Assembly: GCF_000723205.1 (NCBI RefSeq)
Contig: NZ_HG315671.1
Location: forward strand, 4,061,507 to 4,125,506
Direction: 5' to 3'
From: Formosa agariphila KMM 3901
GTDB taxonomy: Bacteria; Bacteroidota; Bacteroidia; Flavobacteriales; Flavobacteriaceae
Length of the DNA: 64,000 nt
Below the pieces are notes generated by a model. That model was not told where the DNA came from. It ran no database searches and saw only the letters and a list, made by a program, of their open reading frames with translations. Made by a program: the position numbers and the translations under genes. Positions 1 to 9,963 of the stretch are shown here, one piece after another (position 1 is the first letter of the stretch; the number at the start of each line of letters is the position of its first letter).

Positions 1-117
1 ACGTTGTAAGCCCCGTAAAAGTATAATATTTATTAGATTTGATTCGATAATTGAATTAAAAAACCCGAAACGACACTAAAAGTTCTTTCAGCGTTACTTT
101 TTTACAATTAGGCACTA

Positions 118-125
118 TACATTTG
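118..125 (+). promoter_or_regulatory. Probable -7 promoter element for the haem operon
   Basis: TACATTTG matches the Bacteroidota -7 consensus TAnnTTTG and lies 26 nt before the hemA start codon. About 20 nt upstream there is only a weak match (TTAC) to the -33 TTTG element. The rest of the first 151 bases is AT-rich and shows no gene. Confidence 0.5.
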
Positions 126-151
126 TTCTGAATTTCCAACTAATATAATAA

Positions 152-1411
152 ATGAATCAAAATCACGGATCTAGAGGCACTTACTTTTACGCCATTGGAT
201 TAAGTTATAAAAAAGCAGACGCTGAGATTAGAGGACATTTTAGTCTTGATGAAGAATCAAAACTAAATCTTTTAAACCAAGCGAAAGAAAATGGTATTGA
301 TAGCTTGATTGTAACTTCTACTTGTAACAGAACCGAGATTTATGGTTTTGCAGAGCATCCATTTCAACTTATTAAATTATTGTGCGATAACACTAAAGGA
401 ACTGTTGATGAATTTCAGCAAGTGGCCTATGTTTATAAAAGTAGCGAAGCAGTTTCTCATATGTTTCGCGTGGGTTCTGGATTGGATAGTCAGATTCTAG
501 GAGATTTCGAAATTATCAGTCAGCTTAAAAAAAGTGCAAGAGTCTCTAAAAAATTAGGTTTGCTTAACACCTTTTTAGAGCGCCTAGTAAGTATGGTTAC
601 TCAAGCGAGTAAACGTATTAAAACCGAAACCGAAATTTCTTCGGGTGCAACATCTGTATCTTTTGCATCTGTACATTATATATTAAATAACGTTCCTGAA
701 GTTTCTAATAAAAATATTTTACTTTTTGGAACTGGAAAAATTGGTAGAAACACCTGCGAGAATTTAGTTAAACACACTAAAAATGAGCAAATCACTTTAA
801 TTAACAGAACAAAAGATAAGGCAGAACGAATTGCTGGAAAATTTAATCTTTTAGTTAAAGATTACGCCAACTTACAAGAAGAAATAAATAATTCTGATGT
901 TTTAGTCGTTGCTACCGGAGCCCAAAACCCAACGGTAGACAAGCATTTAATACAGACTAAAAAGCCTTTACTAATTTTAGACTTATCGATTCCGAAGAAC
1001 GTTCATGAAAATGTTACGGAATTAGAAGGTGTGTCTTTAATTCATCTAGACCACTTGTCTCAGATTACCGACGAAACTTTAGAAAAAAGAAAAACACATA
1101 TTCCTGTTGCCGAAACCATAATTGAAGACGTTAAAAAAGAATTTAACGATTGGTTAGAAACACGAAAGTTTGCCCCTACAATAAAAGCATTAAAGAATAA
1201 ATTATTAGACTTTAAATCGGCTGAACTAGATGTGCAACGTAAAAAAATATCTGATTTTAACGAAGCACAAGCTGAGCTGATAAGCAATAATATTATTCAG
1301 AAGATAACAAATCATTTTGCGCATCACTTAAAAGATGAAGATTTTTCGACTAACGAAAGTCTTGAACTTATAAAAAAAGTGTTTCAGCTAGAAACATCAT
1401 CAAATGCATAA
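152..1411 (+). CDS. hemA: Glutamyl-tRNA reductase
   Basis: Catalyses NADPH-dependent reduction of glutamyl-tRNA(Glu) to glutamate-1-semialdehyde, the first step of C5-pathway tetrapyrrole synthesis in the cytoplasm. The 419-residue length is normal for the family. The catalytic cysteine sits in TSTCNRTE at residue 58, a GSGLDSQILGD segment matches the family's conserved ESQILGQ region, and a Rossmann motif (LLFGTGKIG) for NADPH lies near residue 190. A helical dimerisation region forms the C-terminus. It is the first gene of the haem operon, and its last 8 bases overlap hemC, which suggests translational coupling. A TAnnTTTG promoter lies just upstream. Confidence 0.97.
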   Translation: MNQNHGSRGTYFYAIGLSYKKADAEIRGHFSLDEESKLNLLNQAKENGIDSLIVTSTCNRTEIYGFAEHPFQLIKLLCDNTKGTVDEFQQVAYVYKSSEAVSHMFRVGSGLDSQILGDFEIISQLKKSARVSKKLGLLNTFLERLVSMVTQASKRIKTETEISSGATSVSFASVHYILNNVPEVSNKNILLFGTGKIGRNTCENLVKHTKNEQITLINRTKDKAERIAGKFNLLVKDYANLQEEINNSDVLVVATGAQNPTVDKHLIQTKKPLLILDLSIPKNVHENVTELEGVSLIHLDHLSQITDETLEKRKTHIPVAETIIEDVKKEFNDWLETRKFAPTIKALKNKLLDFKSAELDVQRKKISDFNEAQAELISNNIIQKITNHFAHHLKDEDFSTNESLELIKKVFQLETSSNA

Positions 1412-2318
1412 AACTATTCGCATTGGCACAAGAGACAGTCAGTTAGCTCTTTGGCAAGCACATACCGTTCAACAACGACTTGAAGATTTAGGATATGCTA
1501 CAGAAATTGTTGCTGTAAAATCTACAGGCGATTTAATCTTAGATAAACCGCTTTACGAATTAGGGATTACTGGTATTTTTACCAAAACCTTAGATGTTGC
1601 TATGTTAAATGGTACCGTAGATATTGCTGTGCATTCTATGAAAGATGTACCAACCTTATTACCACAAGGTATAATTCAGACTGCTGTTTTAGAACGCGCC
1701 AATGTAAACGACATCTTAGTACATAAAGGCTTAGATTTTTTGAATGCAGAAGGCACTGTAGCCACTGGTAGTTTAAGACGAAAGGCGCAATGGTTAAACA
1801 GATACCCAAATCATAAAGTTGATGATTTAAGAGGAAACGTAATTACGCGACTTCAAAAATTAGAAGACAACCCTTGGAATGCTGCTGTATTTGCAAAGGC
1901 TGGCTTAGAACGTATAAATGTTCTTCCAGAACACTACATCGAGTTAGACTGGATGATTCCTGCTCCGGCTCAAGGCGCTATGGTTGTTGTAACTTTAGAA
2001 AAAGACAAAGACATTACAGAGGCGGTTTCAAAATTAAATGACACACCTACAGATATTTGTACACATGTAGAACGTGAATTTTTACGTATATTAGAAGCTG
2101 GTTGCACGGCTCCAATTGGAGGCCTTGCAACAATAACCAATGACACTATAGCTTTTACAGGTATTTTACTTGCATTAGACGGCAGTAAAAAATTAAGTAT
2201 CTCCAAAACAGATTTGCTTTCAAATTATAAAGGATTTGGAAAACGCTGCGCTTTAGAACTCATTGAAAAAGGTGGAAAAGAACTGATGGATTCAATTAAA
2301 AAAGAAATGAATTCGTAA
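1404..2318 (+). CDS. hemC: Porphobilinogen deaminase (hydroxymethylbilane synthase)
   Basis: Polymerises four porphobilinogen molecules into hydroxymethylbilane. The protein has 304 residues. It opens with the family pattern IRIGTRDSQLALWQA, carries the HSMKDVPT segment of the active site, and has the dipyrromethane-cofactor cysteine in LEAGCTAPIGG at residue 234. The start codon lies inside the end of hemA (8-nt overlap). The next gene is not a haem gene but a potassium transporter 15 nt downstream, so the pathway genes are interrupted here although strand and spacing stay operon-like. Confidence 0.97.
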   Translation: MHKTIRIGTRDSQLALWQAHTVQQRLEDLGYATEIVAVKSTGDLILDKPLYELGITGIFTKTLDVAMLNGTVDIAVHSMKDVPTLLPQGIIQTAVLERANVNDILVHKGLDFLNAEGTVATGSLRRKAQWLNRYPNHKVDDLRGNVITRLQKLEDNPWNAAVFAKAGLERINVLPEHYIELDWMIPAPAQGAMVVVTLEKDKDITEAVSKLNDTPTDICTHVEREFLRILEAGCTAPIGGLATITNDTIAFTGILLALDGSKKLSISKTDLLSNYKGFGKRCALELIEKGGKELMDSIKKEMNS

Positions 2319-2333
2319 AAAACTCAAAAAATA

Positions 2334-4076
2334 ATGAAGCTTAAAACGTTGCAAAACCTATATCGTTTTACAGATATTCTCATTTTATTTTTTTTAATAT
2401 TTGATTTTGGCTTCACCCTTGAAGATGAATACAAACCTCTAAGAGTTCCTGTTTACACATCTATTCTTTTACTTTTAATTACGTTTAATACGTTTAAATT
2501 TTTTCAGTATTCTAAAAGCGACCCTATTAGAAAAACGGTTAAATTTAACATCGGGATTTTAGTAACCACACTAGTTGCAGCATCTACAGCATACTATTTA
2601 AATCAACACTTACCTCCTATCGAGCAACTTATGAGACCCAAAGTTATTTTTGAGCTAGGCTTGTTCTTTTACCTTTTAATGCGCTTAACATTTCTTATAA
2701 AATATATTTACAAGATATATTTCAACCCCGCGATACTTTTTGCAGGAAGCTTTTTTTTACTAATTCTTATGGGCGCTTTATTACTTATGCTCCCTAAAGT
2801 AACTGTTAACGGCATTTCCTTTTTAGATGCCTTATTTACCGCAACGAGTGCCATTTGCGTAACAGGTCTTGCTGTACTCGATACTGGTAAAGATTTTACC
2901 CAATTAGGGCAAACGCTAATTGTTATATTAATTCAAATAGGTGGTTTAGGGATTCTAACATTTACATCTTTTTTTGCGTACTTCTTTAAAGAGAACTCTT
3001 CATTTAGAGAGAGTATGTATCTAAAAGATTATACCTCTACAGAAAATTTACAAGACGTTTTTAAAATTGGAGCTCAAATTGTAGGGATTACACTCGGGAT
3101 AGAATTAATTGGAGCAATCTTAATTTACACCTCTATAGATTCGATTACCACCATAGAAAACAAAGTTTTCTTTTCTATATTTCACTCCATCTCTGCGTTC
3201 TGTAATGCTGGATTCTCAACCTCGTCTTCAAGTTTTTACGAACCAAGTTTACGCTACGATTATTCGCTACAATGGGTACTTATGTTGCTTATAATTATAG
3301 GCGGAATTGGGTACAGCTTTATATTTAATTCATACTCATATTTAAAACGTAGTTTTTTAAATCTATTTAGAACAAAAAACAAAGTTTCAAGAACTGTACG
3401 CGTATTTACCTTGAACTCTAAAATCACGATTGTAACGACTAGTGTTTTATTAATCTTCGGGTTTATCTTTTTCTATTTCGCCGAAACTAATTTTAGTTTA
3501 CAAGACCACGATTCTGTTTTCGGAAAAATTACAACTGCCATGTTCTCTTCGGTTACACCAAGAACTGCCGGGTTTAACACTGTAGACTACGGTCAAATTG
3601 CAACACCATCGTTATTAATTGTTATTTTTTTAATGTGGATTGGTGCTTCACCTGGATCTACCGGTGGAGGTATTAAAACAAGTACCTTTGCTATTGCTTC
3701 TTTAAATATATTTGCAACGGCAAGAGGAAAAAAACGTATAGAAATTAACACAAGAGAAATTTCTAGCAGCACCGTAAACCGTGCATTTTCTATTATTTTT
3801 ATTTCTTTAATGACCATAGGAACAGCAATATTATTACTCTTGTTTTTTGAACCCGAAAAAGATTTACTAGCCATTGCTTTTGAGTGTTTTTCTGCTTACA
3901 GTACGTCAGGATTAAGTATGAATCTTACACCTACTTTAAGCGACCCTAGCAAATATGTTATTATTGCCGTTATGTTTGTAGGGCGAATTGGATTGTTAAA
4001 CTTGCTATTTGGAATGTTAGGGCAAGTCGAACAAAAGTTTTATCAATATCCACAAGAAAATATTTTAATCAACTAA
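2334..4076 (+). CDS. Trk/Ktr-type potassium transporter, membrane subunit
   Basis: Integral inner-membrane K+ translocation subunit of the TrkH/KtrB family, 580 residues with many hydrophobic segments. All four selectivity-filter P-loops are recognisable: ATSAICVTGLA, SAFCNAGFST, SVTPRTAGFNT and SAYSTSGLS. The N-terminus carries extra membrane segments before the first channel repeat, giving a TrkH-like length longer than typical KtrB. The regulatory TrkA-like subunit follows after 12 nt. The pair sits between hemC and hemD with tight spacing, so it is probably cotranscribed with haem genes. Whether the energy coupling is H+, Na+ or none cannot be read from sequence. Confidence 0.93.
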   Translation: MKLKTLQNLYRFTDILILFFLIFDFGFTLEDEYKPLRVPVYTSILLLLITFNTFKFFQYSKSDPIRKTVKFNIGILVTTLVAASTAYYLNQHLPPIEQLMRPKVIFELGLFFYLLMRLTFLIKYIYKIYFNPAILFAGSFFLLILMGALLLMLPKVTVNGISFLDALFTATSAICVTGLAVLDTGKDFTQLGQTLIVILIQIGGLGILTFTSFFAYFFKENSSFRESMYLKDYTSTENLQDVFKIGAQIVGITLGIELIGAILIYTSIDSITTIENKVFFSIFHSISAFCNAGFSTSSSSFYEPSLRYDYSLQWVLMLLIIIGGIGYSFIFNSYSYLKRSFLNLFRTKNKVSRTVRVFTLNSKITIVTTSVLLIFGFIFFYFAETNFSLQDHDSVFGKITTAMFSSVTPRTAGFNTVDYGQIATPSLLIVIFLMWIGASPGSTGGGIKTSTFAIASLNIFATARGKKRIEINTREISSSTVNRAFSIIFISLMTIGTAILLLLFFEPEKDLLAIAFECFSAYSTSGLSMNLTPTLSDPSKYVIIAVMFVGRIGLLNLLFGMLGQVEQKFYQYPQENILIN

Positions 4077-4088
4077 GTTATAATTGAA

Positions 4089-4775
4089 ATGAAAATCATC
4101 ATTTTTGGTCTCGGAAATTTCGGAATGTCTCTAGCGCTAAGCCTTACAGAAACAGGTAATGAAGTGGTTGGAATAGACAAAAACATGGACAAGGTAAATA
4201 TTGTAAAAGATAAAATTGCACACAGTATTTGCTTAGATTCTACTAACGAATTGGCTTATCAGGCACTTCCAATAAAACAAACAGATATTGCTGTTGTTGC
4301 TATTGGCGAAAATGAAGGTGCAGCAATTATTACTACAGCAATTATAAAAAAACTAACAACAGGAAAAGTTATTAGTCGCTCGTTATCGCCTATACACGAT
4401 ACCGTTTTGCAAGCCATGGGAATTACATCTATAGTACACCCCGAGCAAGAAGCAGCACTTAAACTAACCAATAAAATAAATCTTAAAAATATAGTTGACA
4501 GTTTTAAAATTGATGAAAAATATTCGATTTCAGAAATAAAAACACCTGCAGAATTTGTAGGGAAATCCATTCTAGATTTAGAAATTAGATCTAGATATAA
4601 ATTAAATATAGTTACTATTCTTCGTAAAAAAGAAAAGACCAATTTAATAGGGAATACCACAGTTATAAAAGAAGTTATTGGTATTCCTAGTGCCGAAACA
4701 GTTATCCAAGACAACGATATTTTAGTTGTTTTTGGTTCGGATGATGATATTTCTAAAATTTGTGATAAAAATTAA
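4089..4775 (+). CDS. TrkA/KtrA-type RCK-domain potassium uptake regulator
   Basis: Cytoplasmic nucleotide-binding gating subunit for the adjacent K+ channel. The 228-residue protein has one RCK_N Rossmann domain (FGLGNFG near residues 5-11, with the acidic ribose-binding residue in VVGIDKN) and one TrkA_C domain in the last 80 residues. This is the single-repeat KtrA layout, not the duplicated TrkA of E. coli. It starts 12 nt after the channel gene and ends 2 nt before hemD. The strict one-to-one pairing with the channel supports a working transport complex. Confidence 0.92.
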   Translation: MKIIIFGLGNFGMSLALSLTETGNEVVGIDKNMDKVNIVKDKIAHSICLDSTNELAYQALPIKQTDIAVVAIGENEGAAIITTAIIKKLTTGKVISRSLSPIHDTVLQAMGITSIVHPEQEAALKLTNKINLKNIVDSFKIDEKYSISEIKTPAEFVGKSILDLEIRSRYKLNIVTILRKKEKTNLIGNTTVIKEVIGIPSAETVIQDNDILVVFGSDDDISKICDKN

Positions 4776-4777
4776 CA

Positions 4778-5434
4778 ATGCCACTTAAATCTATCTTATC
4801 TACAAAAACGCTTCACAAAGAACACAAAGCGTTACTTACTAAAGCCAATATTCAAGTTACAGAATACAACGCCATATCCATAGATTTCGTTGATTTTGAT
4901 TCTGAAATCATTGTTGAAAATGCCATCATTACTAGTCAGAATGCTGCAAAAGCAGTTATCGATAATAAAGTGGTGATTAGAAACTGTTTTTGTGTGGGCG
5001 AAAAAACCATGGCGTTTTTAGAAGAACACGGACAAAACGTTTCAAAAATGAAGCTTTACGCCTCAGAATTGGCTAATTATATTGTTAAATATCATAAAAA
5101 TGAAGCCTTTGTTTTTTTCTGCGGAAATTTAAGACAAGACACTTTACCAGATGCCTTAAAAGAACACAACATCGGGTTAAAAGAAATTATAGTGTATAAC
5201 ACACAAACCGAACCTCAAAAAATTGATGGCGAATTTGATGCGATTTTATTTTATAGTCCAAGTGGTGTCTCAAGCTATTTAACAGATAACCAGATTAGTA
5301 ATGAAACTATTTTCTGCATCGGAAAAACAACTGCTGCAGCTTTACAAGAACAAACTAAAAATATAGTAATACCGTCGAGTCCTACTATAGAAAACTTACT
5401 ACAAAGTGTAGTTAAATACTCAAAAAAATCATGA
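4778..5434 (+). CDS. hemD: Uroporphyrinogen-III synthase
   Basis: Cyclises hydroxymethylbilane to uroporphyrinogen III with inversion of ring D. The protein has 218 residues. HemD is one of the least conserved haem enzymes, so the call leans on three things: position between hemC and hemE, length, and family-like patterns such as [11 protein letters not shown] in the first lobe and [11 protein letters not shown] followed by [12 protein letters not shown] in the second. The stop codon overlaps the hemE start by 4 nt. Confidence 0.88.
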   Translation: MPLKSILSTKTLHKEHKALLTKANIQVTEYNAISIDFVDFDSEIIVENAIITSQNAAKAVIDNKVVIRNCFCVGEKTMAFLEEHGQNVSKMKLYASELANYIVKYHKNEAFVFFCGNLRQDTLPDALKEHNIGLKEIIVYNTQTEPQKIDGEFDAILFYSPSGVSSYLTDNQISNETIFCIGKTTAAALQEQTKNIVIPSSPTIENLLQSVVKYSKKS

Positions 5435-6453
5435 TTAAAAACGATTTATACTTAAGAGCTTTAAAAGGAGAAACTGTAGAACGTCCTCCGGTTTGGATGA
5501 TGCGTCAAGCAGGACGTTACCTTCCAGAATTTATTGCTATCCGCGAAAAATACGATTTCTTTACGCGTTGTCGCACACCTGAATTAGCGAGTGAAATTAC
5601 TGTTCAACCTATCCGCAGATACGGTATGGATGCTGCTATTTTATTCAGTGACATATTAGTGATTCCGCAAGCGATGAATATCGAGGTAGAAATGAAACCT
5701 AATTTTGGTCCGTATTTACCAAATCCTGTTCGCGACCAAAGAGGTGTAGATAACGTGATTGTTCCCGATGTAAATATCGAGCTAGACTACGTTATGCAAG
5801 CCATTAAAGCGACTAAAGAATTATTAAATAACGACATTCCATTAATAGGTTTTGCGGGTTCTCCATGGACTATTTTATGTTACGTCGTGCAAGGACAAGG
5901 CAGTAAAAATTTCGATAAGGCCAAAGAATTTTGTTTTACAAATCCGATAGCAGCACATCAATTACTTCAAAAAATTACAGATACAACTATTGCGTATTTA
6001 AAAGCTAAAGTAGTTGCAGGAGTAGATGCTGTACAAATTTTCGATTCTTGGGGAGGTATGTTATCGCCAACAGATTATAAAGAGTTTTCTTGGCAATATA
6101 TCGACCAAATTATTGAAGCTTTAAAAGACGATGCACCAGTGATTGCATTTGGTAAAGGGTGTTGGTTTGCACTTGGTGACATGGCTAAAAGTAATGCCGC
6201 GGCATTGGGAATAGACTGGACATGTTCTGCCCAAAACGCACGTTACTTAACAGGAGGAAACATTACACTTCAAGGAAACTTCGACCCGTCGAGATTATTA
6301 TCGCCTCCTTCAGAAATTAAGAAAATGGTACACCAAATGATAAACGAATTTGGTAAAGACAAATACATTGTAAATCTTGGTCATGGTATCTTACCTAACA
6401 TTCCGTTAGATAATGCCAAAGCCTTTATAGATGCTGTAAAAGAGTACAAATAG
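5431..6453 (+). CDS. hemE: Uroporphyrinogen decarboxylase
   Basis: Decarboxylates the four acetate side chains of uroporphyrinogen III to give coproporphyrinogen III. At 340 residues it has the family length. The N-terminal signature [17 protein letters not shown] (near residues 18-34) and the conserved [12 protein letters not shown] and [11 protein letters not shown] segments are present, as is the terminal [11 protein letters not shown] motif. It overlaps hemD by 4 nt and is followed 3 nt later by a GNAT gene, so translation is probably coupled through this part of the operon. Confidence 0.97.
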   Translation: MIKNDLYLRALKGETVERPPVWMMRQAGRYLPEFIAIREKYDFFTRCRTPELASEITVQPIRRYGMDAAILFSDILVIPQAMNIEVEMKPNFGPYLPNPVRDQRGVDNVIVPDVNIELDYVMQAIKATKELLNNDIPLIGFAGSPWTILCYVVQGQGSKNFDKAKEFCFTNPIAAHQLLQKITDTTIAYLKAKVVAGVDAVQIFDSWGGMLSPTDYKEFSWQYIDQIIEALKDDAPVIAFGKGCWFALGDMAKSNAAALGIDWTCSAQNARYLTGGNITLQGNFDPSRLLSPPSEIKKMVHQMINEFGKDKYIVNLGHGILPNIPLDNAKAFIDAVKEYK

Positions 6454-6456
6454 AAC

Positions 6457-6987
6457 ATGGATAAATCGTTTTACATTGCTAATCTAGAAGTATCTGATGC
6501 GCCACATCTTCATAAATTTATGATGGCTAATGTAAAGCGATTTGTACCCTATTTACCTTATACTCTTGCAAAAAATTTAAAGGTTGAAGCGTCTAAAGAT
6601 TACATTATCGTGCAACAACAAAAAAGAGAGCATAAACACGAATACACGTTTACTCTTAAAGACGTTACAACAAATGCCATCTTTGCGCTTATCATTCTAA
6701 AAGAAATCGATTGGAAAAATGGTATAGGTGAATTTGCATATTGTATAGACGAACACAAGGAAAATAAAGGTATTATGTCTTCGGCAATTGCTAAATTTTC
6801 TCATTATGCATTTACGGAATTACAGTTAAAAACCCTTCAAATTATCTCGCATAAAACAAATGTTGCAAGTATAAAAGTAGCTACAAACGTAGGGTTTGTT
6901 TGGATAAAAACTTTAAAAAACGAATACGCGCCGCCAAACGCACCAACTCAAGACATGGAATTATATGAATTACAGTGTGAAAGATAA
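6457..6987 (+). CDS. GNAT family N-acetyltransferase (RimJ/RimL-like)
   Basis: Probable acetyl-CoA-dependent acetyltransferase of 176 residues. The order of segments fits the RimJ/RimL branch: an N-terminal LHKFMMANVKRF region, a central strand (GIGEFAYCIDEHKENKGIMSSAI) corresponding to the acetyl-CoA binding turn, and a C-terminal ASIKVATNVGFVW motif. The substrate is unknown; the family includes ribosomal-protein and small-molecule acetylases. It sits between hemE and hemF and overlaps the start region of hemF. Conservation of this position in relatives would suggest a link, but that cannot be judged here. Confidence 0.85.
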   Translation: MDKSFYIANLEVSDAPHLHKFMMANVKRFVPYLPYTLAKNLKVEASKDYIIVQQQKREHKHEYTFTLKDVTTNAIFALIILKEIDWKNGIGEFAYCIDEHKENKGIMSSAIAKFSHYAFTELQLKTLQIISHKTNVASIKVATNVGFVWIKTLKNEYAPPNAPTQDMELYELQCER

Positions 6988-7879
6988 ATTTTATCAATAC
7001 ATATTAGAATTACAAGATACCATTACATCGGCTTTAGAAACTGTAGATGGTACCGCTACATTTCAAGAAGATATTTGGAAACGCCCAGAAGGTGGAGGTG
7101 GTCGTACACGCGTGATTGAAAACGGAGCGGTTTTCGAAAAAGGTGGTGTAAATATTTCTGGAGTTCACGGTGAACTTCCTGAAAGTATGCAAAACTATTT
7201 TGGTGTTAAAGATGCCAATTTCTTTGCCTGCGGATTAAGTCTCGTACTACATCCTAAAAACCCAATGGTGCCAACCGTACATGCCAATTGGCGTTATTTT
7301 GAAATGTATGATAAAGAAGGTAATATTGTAGACCAATGGTTTGGTGGCGGACAAGATTTAACGCCATACTATCTTTTTGAAGAGGATGCCACTCACTTCC
7401 ATACCGTTTGTAAAACGGCTTGCGATAAACACGATGCCGATTTTTACAACACTTATAAAGAAAAGTGTGACAAATATTTTTGGAATGCTCACAGACATGA
7501 AGCCCGAGGTATAGGCGGTTTATTTTACGATTATTGTAAAGCCACCGACGCTATGTCTATGGAAAACTGGTACGATTTTACCACCGAAGTGGCCAACAGT
7601 TTCCTTGAAAGCTACGTGCCTATTGCCGAAAAGCGAAAAGATTTACCATTTACTGAAGCACAACGCAACTGGCAAGAAATCCGTCGTGGGCGTTATGTAG
7701 AATTCAATTTAGTACACGATAAGGGCACATTATTCGGACTTAAAACAAATGGCCGTATAGAAAGTATTCTAATGAGTTTACCGCCACATGTGCAATGGGT
7801 TTACAATCACGAACCAGAACCTGGCAGTGCCGAAGATAAACTCGTAAATGTTTTAAAACATCCAAAATCATGGCTTTAA
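6965..7879 (+). CDS. hemF: Oxygen-dependent coproporphyrinogen III oxidase
   Basis: Converts coproporphyrinogen III to protoporphyrinogen IX using O2, implying aerobic haem synthesis. Family motifs are clear: RPEGGGGRTRVIENG near the N-terminus, VHANWRYFE, WFGGGQDLTPYY, and RRGRYVEFNLVHDKGT near the C-terminus. Two starts are possible. The ATG given here overlaps the GNAT gene by 23 nt; a GTG at 6977 yields a protein opening MKDKFYQYI, which looks more like the usual start of flavobacterial homologues and gives 300 residues. The downstream gene overlaps by 10 nt. Confidence 0.96.
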   Translation: MNYSVKDKFYQYILELQDTITSALETVDGTATFQEDIWKRPEGGGGRTRVIENGAVFEKGGVNISGVHGELPESMQNYFGVKDANFFACGLSLVLHPKNPMVPTVHANWRYFEMYDKEGNIVDQWFGGGQDLTPYYLFEEDATHFHTVCKTACDKHDADFYNTYKEKCDKYFWNAHRHEARGIGGLFYDYCKATDAMSMENWYDFTTEVANSFLESYVPIAEKRKDLPFTEAQRNWQEIRRGRYVEFNLVHDKGTLFGLKTNGRIESILMSLPPHVQWVYNHEPEPGSAEDKLVNVLKHPKSWL

Positions 7880-8913
7880 AAAAAATAATACTAACTAGTG
7901 TAATCGCCGTTATATGTGGTCTGTCTGTATTGGCACAAGACCGTAATACTACCATAGAAAACGATTCGCTTCAAGCCATTATTTACGAAGAAACTTCAGA
8001 TTATATTCAAATTTATAAAAACAGAATTACCGCTAAATTATACTATGTAGATACCTCGAATTCGTTAATGGTTCAAGACCGAAATTCGAATTTTTATGTC
8101 AACTTAGTGCCTAACAAACAAAATCGTATAGGCGCCTCGGTGGCATTTCGGTCTATTGCCATTTCGTATGCTTTTGCTCCCAATTTCCTAGCCAAAAATA
8201 AAGACAACGAAGATTCTAAATTATTCAATTTAAACTTCAGAACATACTTTGGTAAACATTGGATGCAAACCTTAGATTTCTACAATCAAAAAGGATTTTA
8301 TATAGAAAACAAAGATGCTAGTATCTATCTTCCAAAAACAAAATCGTTTAAAGTTGGTGGTTCTACCTCTTATATTTTTAATGAAAATTTCTCGTTTCGA
8401 GCCATTGCAACTCAAGACGAAAAACAACTAAAAAGTGCTGGTAGTTTTATTCCTGGCATAGTGTATTATTACTCGAAAATGGACTTAGTTGCAGAAGACC
8501 CAGACCCAGAATTTAATCTGCATAGCGATTTAACTACATTTGATATTGCTTTAGCTCCCGCTTACTATTATAATTTTGTACCGACTAAAAATTTATTTTT
8601 ATCGTTAGGAGTCTCTGCTGGAATAGGTTTAAATTATTCAGAATCTAAAGATGACGTAGAACACGAAAGGTTGACATCTTTACTTACCGAAATTGATTTT
8701 AGAGGCGCTATAACCTACGACATCGATAATTTATACTTGGGTGCCAATTACAATTATCTTATATTAAATCATAATTCAGATCGCTCATCTTACGTTAAAG
8801 ACAACATTCCTTTTTTCCAAGCTTATATAGGTTACCGCTTTAAAGCACCTAGAAAAATAGTGCATACTGCAAATGATATTAACGACAAAATAATTCCAAA
8901 ATCGAAAGACTAA
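7870..8913 (+). CDS. DUF4421-like outer-membrane protein, copy 1
   Basis: Predicted exported protein of 347 residues. A signal peptide (MALKKIILTSVIAVICGLSVLAQD) ends near residue 22. The rest is rich in alternating aromatic strands such as ISYAFAPNFLA, YLGANYNYLIL and FFQAYIGYRFK, as expected of an outer-membrane beta-barrel. The pattern recalls the Bacteroidota DUF4421 family, but that name is from memory. It overlaps hemF by 10 nt and is followed by a clear paralogue. A role in the haem operon is unknown; export or uptake of a tetrapyrrole would be speculation. Confidence 0.65.
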   Translation: MALKKIILTSVIAVICGLSVLAQDRNTTIENDSLQAIIYEETSDYIQIYKNRITAKLYYVDTSNSLMVQDRNSNFYVNLVPNKQNRIGASVAFRSIAISYAFAPNFLAKNKDNEDSKLFNLNFRTYFGKHWMQTLDFYNQKGFYIENKDASIYLPKTKSFKVGGSTSYIFNENFSFRAIATQDEKQLKSAGSFIPGIVYYYSKMDLVAEDPDPEFNLHSDLTTFDIALAPAYYYNFVPTKNLFLSLGVSAGIGLNYSESKDDVEHERLTSLLTEIDFRGAITYDIDNLYLGANYNYLILNHNSDRSSYVKDNIPFFQAYIGYRFKAPRKIVHTANDINDKIIPKSKD

Positions 8914-8956
8914 ATCGTACTTTCAACCTTAAAATTAAGGTGTTCAATTCTTTTAA

Positions 8957-9961
8957 ATGATTCTAAAAAACATACATATTACGCTGTTATTTTTTATAGC
9001 ATCATACACGCTTTTTGCACAAGACCAGCAAACGGAAAACGACACCTTATTCGACAATTATAACGCCTATATTCGCTATTACAAGAATCAGGTTCACGCT
9101 AAAATATACTATATAAATACATCTAATTCTATTAGTATAAACGATAGAGATTCCCATTTAAATTTAGATTTAAATGCTAATAAACAATCCCGAATTGGAG
9201 GAAGTGTTTCCTTTAGAAAACTTACTATTTCGTATTCTTTTGCTCCCGATTTTTTAAGTGCTAATAAAAATAATAGTGGCTCAAGATTGTATAATCTTAA
9301 TTTAAGAGGTTACCATAAAGCACATTGGATGCAGACCTTTAAATTATATAGCGAAAAAGGTTTCTATGTAAAAATTCCGGGAAACAAATTGTATTTACCA
9401 CAAACAACCTCTTTAAAGTTTGGAGGTGCAACATCTTATATTTTCAACAAAAACTTTTCGTATAGAGCATTAGCTTCTCAAAACGAAAAACAATTAAAAA
9501 GTGCAGGAAGTTTTATTCCTAGTGTTTCATTATACTATACTACATTCAATTTAAATACCGAAGGTGAATTTCAATATATTACTATCGACAAACAATTCGA
9601 CTCCTTCGACTTATCGTTCTCGCCATCCTACAATTACAACTTCGTACCGAACGAAAATTTATTTATTTCGGCAGGAGCTTCATTTGGATTGGGCTTAAAT
9701 TACACAGCCTCCGATACCGAAAACATAACCACTTTACTAACCGAATTCAATTTTAAAGGCACAATAACCTACGATTTAAAAGATTTTTTTATCGGTGCTC
9801 ATTACAATTACTTAATTTTAAATCACAGTACAAAACGCTCGTATTATATTGCTGATAGTATTCCTTTTTTCCAATTTTTTGTAGGCTATCGCTTTAAAGC
9901 ACCTCAGAAGGTTATAGAAACGGCAGAAGATATAAACGACAAATTAAACATAAAAACATAA
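8957..9961 (+). CDS. DUF4421-like outer-membrane protein, copy 2
   Basis: Tandem paralogue of the preceding gene, 334 residues with a signal peptide ending at about residue 21 (ASYTLFAQD). Long stretches align by eye with copy 1: the ISYSFAPDFL strand, HWMQTFKLYSEKGFY, a shared NEKQLKSAGSFIP segment, and a C-terminal PFFQFFVGYRFKAP strand followed by a near-identical tail ending EDINDKL. The duplication is therefore fairly old but complete. It ends 2 nt before hemB, so it stays within the same transcription unit. Function unknown. Confidence 0.65.
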   Translation: MILKNIHITLLFFIASYTLFAQDQQTENDTLFDNYNAYIRYYKNQVHAKIYYINTSNSISINDRDSHLNLDLNANKQSRIGGSVSFRKLTISYSFAPDFLSANKNNSGSRLYNLNLRGYHKAHWMQTFKLYSEKGFYVKIPGNKLYLPQTTSLKFGGATSYIFNKNFSYRALASQNEKQLKSAGSFIPSVSLYYTTFNLNTEGEFQYITIDKQFDSFDLSFSPSYNYNFVPNENLFISAGASFGLGLNYTASDTENITTLLTEFNFKGTITYDLKDFFIGAHYNYLILNHSTKRSYYIADSIPFFQFFVGYRFKAPQKVIETAEDINDKLNIKT

Positions 9962-9963
9962 TT

